Source: Desulfovibrio sp. (GTDB lineage: Bacteria > Desulfobacterota > Desulfovibrionia > Desulfovibrionales > Desulfovibrionaceae). Taken from it: DNA of 51,512 bases. The position numbers and the translations under genes are program-made. Positions 48,526-51,512 of this stretch are shown in pieces; within the stretch, counting starts at the first letter, position 1, and the number at the start of each line of letters is the position of its first letter. The notes under the pieces were generated by a model. It saw only the letters and a list, made by a program, of their open reading frames with translations. It made no database searches and was not told where the DNA came from. The stretch is taken from positions 9,312 to 60,823 of the forward strand of contig NZ_JAAVBE010000025.1 in assembly GCF_014803725.1 (NCBI RefSeq), in the 5' to 3' direction.

Positions 48526-50114
48526 AAAGCCTCGAGCATGCCGTCACGCCGGGGGAGGACGGCGAACGCCTTGACCGCATCCTGAGCGCGTCGCAGCGCG
48601 GGCTCTCGCGCGGCGCGGTGCAGAAGGCCATCCGGGAGGGGCGCGCGTTCGTGGACGGCGCCCCGGTCAGCGCGCCGGACTTCCGGCCCCGCGCCGGGCA
48701 GGAGCTCCGCCTGGAACTTGCGGAGGTCGCGAGCCCCCTCGCCCCGGAAGCGGGAGAACTCGCCATCGTCCACCAAGACCGCGACTTCATCGTCTGCAAC
48801 AAGGCGGCGGGGCTCACGGTGCATCCCTGCCCTTCCTGCCCGGCGCACACGCTCGTGCAGCGGCTCCTCGGGCGCTTCCCCGAGCTTTCGCGCCTCGACG
48901 GCGAGCGGCCGGGCATCGTGCACCGGCTGGACAAGGACACGAGCGGCCTCATGGTGGTGGCGCTCACGGAGCCCGCGCGCCTCGCCCTCACCGAAGCCTT
49001 CGCGCAGCGCGAGGTCCACAAGGAATATCTCGCCCTGGTGGACGGCCTCGCGGCGGAAGAGGGCGAATGCCGCGAGCCCCTGGGGCGCCACCCCACGCTC
49101 AAGACGCGCATGGCCGTGGTGCCCGAGGCGAAGGGCGGCAAGCCGGCCCACACGCGCTGGCGGCGCCTGTGGCATGCGCCGGACGGGAGCGCCTCCCTGC
49201 TCGCCGTTCGCATCTTCACGGGCAGGACCCACCAGATCCGCGTCCATATGGCCCATGCCGGTCACCCCCTGCTTGGGGACGCTCTCTACGCGCCGGCGCA
49301 GGTGCGCGCCCGCGCGCCGCGCCAGATGCTCCACGCCTGGCGGCTTGCCTTCCGCCACCCGCTGAGCGGCGAGCCGCTGGCGTTCTCCGCGCCGCCCCCC
49401 GCGGATTTCACCGCCGCCCTCCTTGCAACCACGCGCCGCATGCAGCGCCTCGTGGTCACGGGCAACCCGGGCAGCGGCAAATCCGCCCTGACAGAGGCGC
49501 TTGCGGCCCATGGTCTGCCCACCTTCAGCGCGGACGCTGACGTGGCCGCGCTCTATCAACGCGGCGGCGAGGCGGCGGCGTGGCTCGCCTCCATGAAAGG
49601 CGAGGCCGTGCTCGCGGCTGACGGCAGCGTGGACAAGGCTGCCCTCATGGCGGCGCTTGCCAAGGACGCCCCCTTGCGCGCTGAGCTGGAGCGCGTGGTC
49701 CACGGGCTCGTACGGCGGAATCTTGAACGCTTCTGGGAGGCGGTGGAAAAGGCCGGCGCCCCGGCTGCGGTGGCGGAAGTGCCGCTCTACTTCGAGTGCG
49801 GCTGGGACACCGCCTTTACCCCGAAGCCGGTGACCGTCGGCATCGCATGCCCGCGCGAGACGCGCTGGGAGCGCATAGCCGCGCACCGCCACTGGGGCGA
49901 GGAGAAAATGGCGACCATTGAATCGTGGCAGTGGCCCGAAGCGCGCAAGCTCGCCGCCTGCGACATCCGGGTGGATAATACGGGCACGCCCCAAGAGCTC
50001 GCGGCACAGGCTGGTGCCCTTCTCGACAGCCTCGCCGCGCGCCGCCGTGATGAGGAGGCCGCGCTCGCTGCACACCTCCAAAAGCTGTGGGCCGGCCCGC
50101 CCCCTCAGGTCTAA
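48522..50114 (+). CDS. RluD-type pseudouridine synthase fused to dephospho-CoA kinase
   Basis: A 530-residue two-enzyme fusion. Residues 10-60 are an S4 RNA-binding domain (G-E-R-L-D-R-I-L, R-G-A-V-Q-K-A-I). About 80-300 is an RluA/RluD synthase with the catalytic Asp in H-R-L-D-K-D-T-S-G-L, then R-I-F-T-G-R-T-H-Q-I-R. From about 308 a CoaE domain follows: P-loop T-G-N-P-G-S-G-K-S, S-A-D-A-D-V and E-V-P-L-Y-F-E. The P-loop differs from the usual G-G-I-G-S-G-K-S. The start is GTG 48522, coupled to the preceding gene. Both active sites look intact. Confidence 0.9.
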   Translation: MKSLEHAVTPGEDGERLDRILSASQRGLSRGAVQKAIREGRAFVDGAPVSAPDFRPRAGQELRLELAEVASPLAPEAGELAIVHQDRDFIVCNKAAGLTVHPCPSCPAHTLVQRLLGRFPELSRLDGERPGIVHRLDKDTSGLMVVALTEPARLALTEAFAQREVHKEYLALVDGLAAEEGECREPLGRHPTLKTRMAVVPEAKGGKPAHTRWRRLWHAPDGSASLLAVRIFTGRTHQIRVHMAHAGHPLLGDALYAPAQVRARAPRQMLHAWRLAFRHPLSGEPLAFSAPPPADFTAALLATTRRMQRLVVTGNPGSGKSALTEALAAHGLPTFSADADVAALYQRGGEAAAWLASMKGEAVLAADGSVDKAALMAALAKDAPLRAELERVVHGLVRRNLERFWEAVEKAGAPAAVAEVPLYFECGWDTAFTPKPVTVGIACPRETRWERIAAHRHWGEEKMATIESWQWPEARKLAACDIRVDNTGTPQELAAQAGALLDSLAARRRDEEAALAAHLQKLWAGPPPQV

Positions 50115-50158
50115 AAAAACTCTTGAATCTTGCCCCAAGCTGGGCCAATATACCGCAA

Positions 50159-51388
50159 ATGTCTTTTGAACTCTTTGTGGCCTTGCGCTATCTGTTTTCG
50201 CGGCGCAAGCAGACCTTCATCTACGTCATCTCACTGATGTCCATACTCGGTGTGGCCCTCGGCGTCGGCGCGCTGGTGCTCGTGCTCGGCGTCTATAACG
50301 GCCTCACCACCGACATGCGCGACAAGATCCTCGGGGCCAATGCCCACGGCATCGTTATGTCCCATGTGCCTTCCGCCTTCGAGCACGACACCCCGGCCCT
50401 GCTTGAGCGCATCCGCGCGTCCGAAGGCGTCACGGGCGCCATGCCCTTCATTTACACCGAGGTCATGCTGTCCGCCGGGGGCGGCGTCAAGGGCGTGGTG
50501 CTACGCGGCATCGACCCGGAGACTGCCCCCTCCGTGCTCTCCATGCTTACCGAGCTGCGCGCGGGCGAGGCGCGCGACCTTGTGCGCGAGGGGACGCCCG
50601 GCATCATCGTGGGCGACGAGCTGGCCCGCCGCCTCGGCCTCTTCGTGGGCAGCCGCGCCAACCTGCTCTCCCCGGCCGGGCAGAAGGGCGCCGCGGGCTA
50701 TTCGCCGCGCATTCGCCCCTTCGAGGTGGTGGGCATCTTCAAGACCGGCATGTTCGAGTACGATTCCTCCCTCGCCTTTGTGAGTATCCCGGCGGCGCGC
50801 GACGTGCTGGGGCTGCCACCCGGTTTTCTCTCCGGCATCGAGCTCACCGTGAAGGACCTCTTCCGCGCCGACGAGACGGCCATCCGCCTCGCCGAGGAGC
50901 TTGGCGCGCCGTTCTACGTGCGCACCTGGATGGACATGAACGCCAACCTTTTCGCCGCGCTCAAGCTGGAAAAGATCGGCATGTTCATCCTGCTCGCCAT
51001 GGTGGTGCTCATCGGCTCCTTCTCCATCGTCACGAGCCTCGTCATGCTGGTCATGGAAAAGACGCGCGACATCGCCGTCATGATGTCCATGGGCGCCACA
51101 CGCCGCATGATACGGCGCATCTTCATGCTCCAGGGCTGCATCATCGGCCTTGTGGGCACCCTGCTCGGCTACGCGTTCGGCCTGGGGCTCGGCTGGCTGC
51201 TCAAGCGCTACCGCTTCATCAAGCTCCCGGAAAACGTCTATACGCTCGACCACCTGCCCATCAGCATCACGCTTTCCGACGTGCTCATCGTGGGCGCGAG
51301 CGCCATGCTGCTCTGCTTTCTCGCAACCCTGTATCCGGCGCGTCAGGCCGCCCGGCTGCAACCGGCCGAAGCCCTGCGCTACGAATAG
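50159..51388 (+). CDS. Lipoprotein-releasing ABC permease LolC/LolE
   Basis: A 409-residue permease of the LolCE family that extracts lipoproteins from the inner membrane for LolA. F-V-A-L-R-Y-L-F-S-R-R-K-Q-T-F precedes helix 1 (about 20-45). A periplasmic domain lies at about 50-265, then three helices (about 275-300, 320-350, 375-395). R-D-I-A-V-M-M-S-M-G-A-T is the coupling segment to the ATPase, and P-A-R-Q-A-A-R-L-Q-P-A-E-A-L-R-Y-E the typical C-terminus. ATG 50159 is chosen because the FtsX-type N-terminus begins there. lolD follows by 2 bases. Confidence 0.92.
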   Translation: MSFELFVALRYLFSRRKQTFIYVISLMSILGVALGVGALVLVLGVYNGLTTDMRDKILGANAHGIVMSHVPSAFEHDTPALLERIRASEGVTGAMPFIYTEVMLSAGGGVKGVVLRGIDPETAPSVLSMLTELRAGEARDLVREGTPGIIVGDELARRLGLFVGSRANLLSPAGQKGAAGYSPRIRPFEVVGIFKTGMFEYDSSLAFVSIPAARDVLGLPPGFLSGIELTVKDLFRADETAIRLAEELGAPFYVRTWMDMNANLFAALKLEKIGMFILLAMVVLIGSFSIVTSLVMLVMEKTRDIAVMMSMGATRRMIRRIFMLQGCIIGLVGTLLGYAFGLGLGWLLKRYRFIKLPENVYTLDHLPISITLSDVLIVGASAMLLCFLATLYPARQAARLQPAEALRYE

Positions 51389-51390
51389 CC

Positions 51391-51512
51391 ATGGCCGCCA
51401 TCTACGACTTTTCCGACGTGAGCAAGAGCTTTGCGGGGGCGGACGAAGATCTCGTCATCTTCCGTCACCTCGACCTCGCCGTGCGCGAGGGCGAGGCGCT
51501 CGCCGTGCTCGG
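51391..51512 (+). CDS. lolD: Lipoprotein-releasing ABC ATPase LolD (C-terminus outside window)
   Basis: The first 40 residues are visible and start M-A-A-I-Y-D-F-S-D-V-S-K-S-F. The later V-R-E-G-E-A-L-A-V-L-G leads straight into the expected Walker A loop, which lies beyond the window. Adjacent position after the permease gene supports LolD. Confidence 0.85.
   Translation, partial: MAAIYDFSDVSKSFAGADEDLVIFRHLDLAVREGEALAVL

Noticed and set aside
1-51512. CRISPR arrays and insertion sequences
   Set aside because: No regularly spaced repeat-spacer series and no transposase gene with terminal inverted repeats was seen on either strand.

Overview
The window is a piece of a G+C-rich bacterial chromosome, most likely from the Desulfovibrionaceae (Desulfovibrio or a close relative). 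This rests on the high G+C of the core, the sirohaem/haem cluster with a stand-alone precorrin-2 dehydrogenase, the ispG-proS-xseA-M23-xseB-ispA-dxs order, FlgO-type secreted proteins and a pseudouridine synthase-CoaE fusion. It is an assignment from gene content, not from a database search.

Bases 1-12176 are accessory DNA in a tRNA-Glu gene. The intact tRNA-Glu (12127-12203, minus strand) shares an exact 50-bp repeat with 5717-5766. Two elements therefore lie in tandem. Element 1 (1 to about 5766, continuing left of the window) has a P4-type integrase, an AlpA-like excisionase/regulator, a Toprim-helicase replication protein, a MobV relaxase and a truncated small DNA-binding protein. Element 2 (5717-12176, complete) has its own tyrosine recombinase, a DinJ-YafQ-type toxin-antitoxin pair, a TraJ/MobC-like protein, three tandem paralogues of an unrecognised 86-87-residue protein, and a minus-strand operon: replication-type protein, TraK-like protein, small phage-type protein and an AT-rich HNH-like protein. 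Element 2 carries relaxosome accessory proteins but no relaxase, so it looks like a trans-mobilised element. The three-paralogue array, whose spacers are better conserved than its coding sequences, is the best candidate for something undescribed.

Bases 12208-51512 are core chromosome. After tRNA-Gln/tRNA-Glu come a plus-strand run of DUF1786, phenylacetate-CoA ligase, DUF456 and a TrmJ-type methyltransferase; ychF (minus); a plus-strand tetrapyrrole operon (precorrin-2 dehydrogenase, HemX/CcsA-like protein, hemA) ending in tilS; then a long minus-strand operon from ispG to dxs that groups two isoprenoid steps (ispG, dxs) and prenyl synthesis (ispA) with exonuclease VII, an M23 peptidase and ProS. 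A divergent plus-strand set follows with two FlgO-type proteins behind a candidate sigma-54 promoter, then two glycosyltransferases.

The last third holds an uncharacterised membrane protein, a CpoB-like lipoprotein, dprA, a Xer recombinase, a family II pyrophosphatase, a 965-residue glycosyltransferase, greA, an MprF-type membrane domain protein, pyrR with a cysteine-cluster protein, an NlpC/P60 lipoprotein, the RluD-CoaE fusion, lolC/E and the start of lolD. Many neighbours overlap as ATGA or GTGA, so translational coupling is common. Several good sigma-70 promoters with 17-bp spacers can be read directly.
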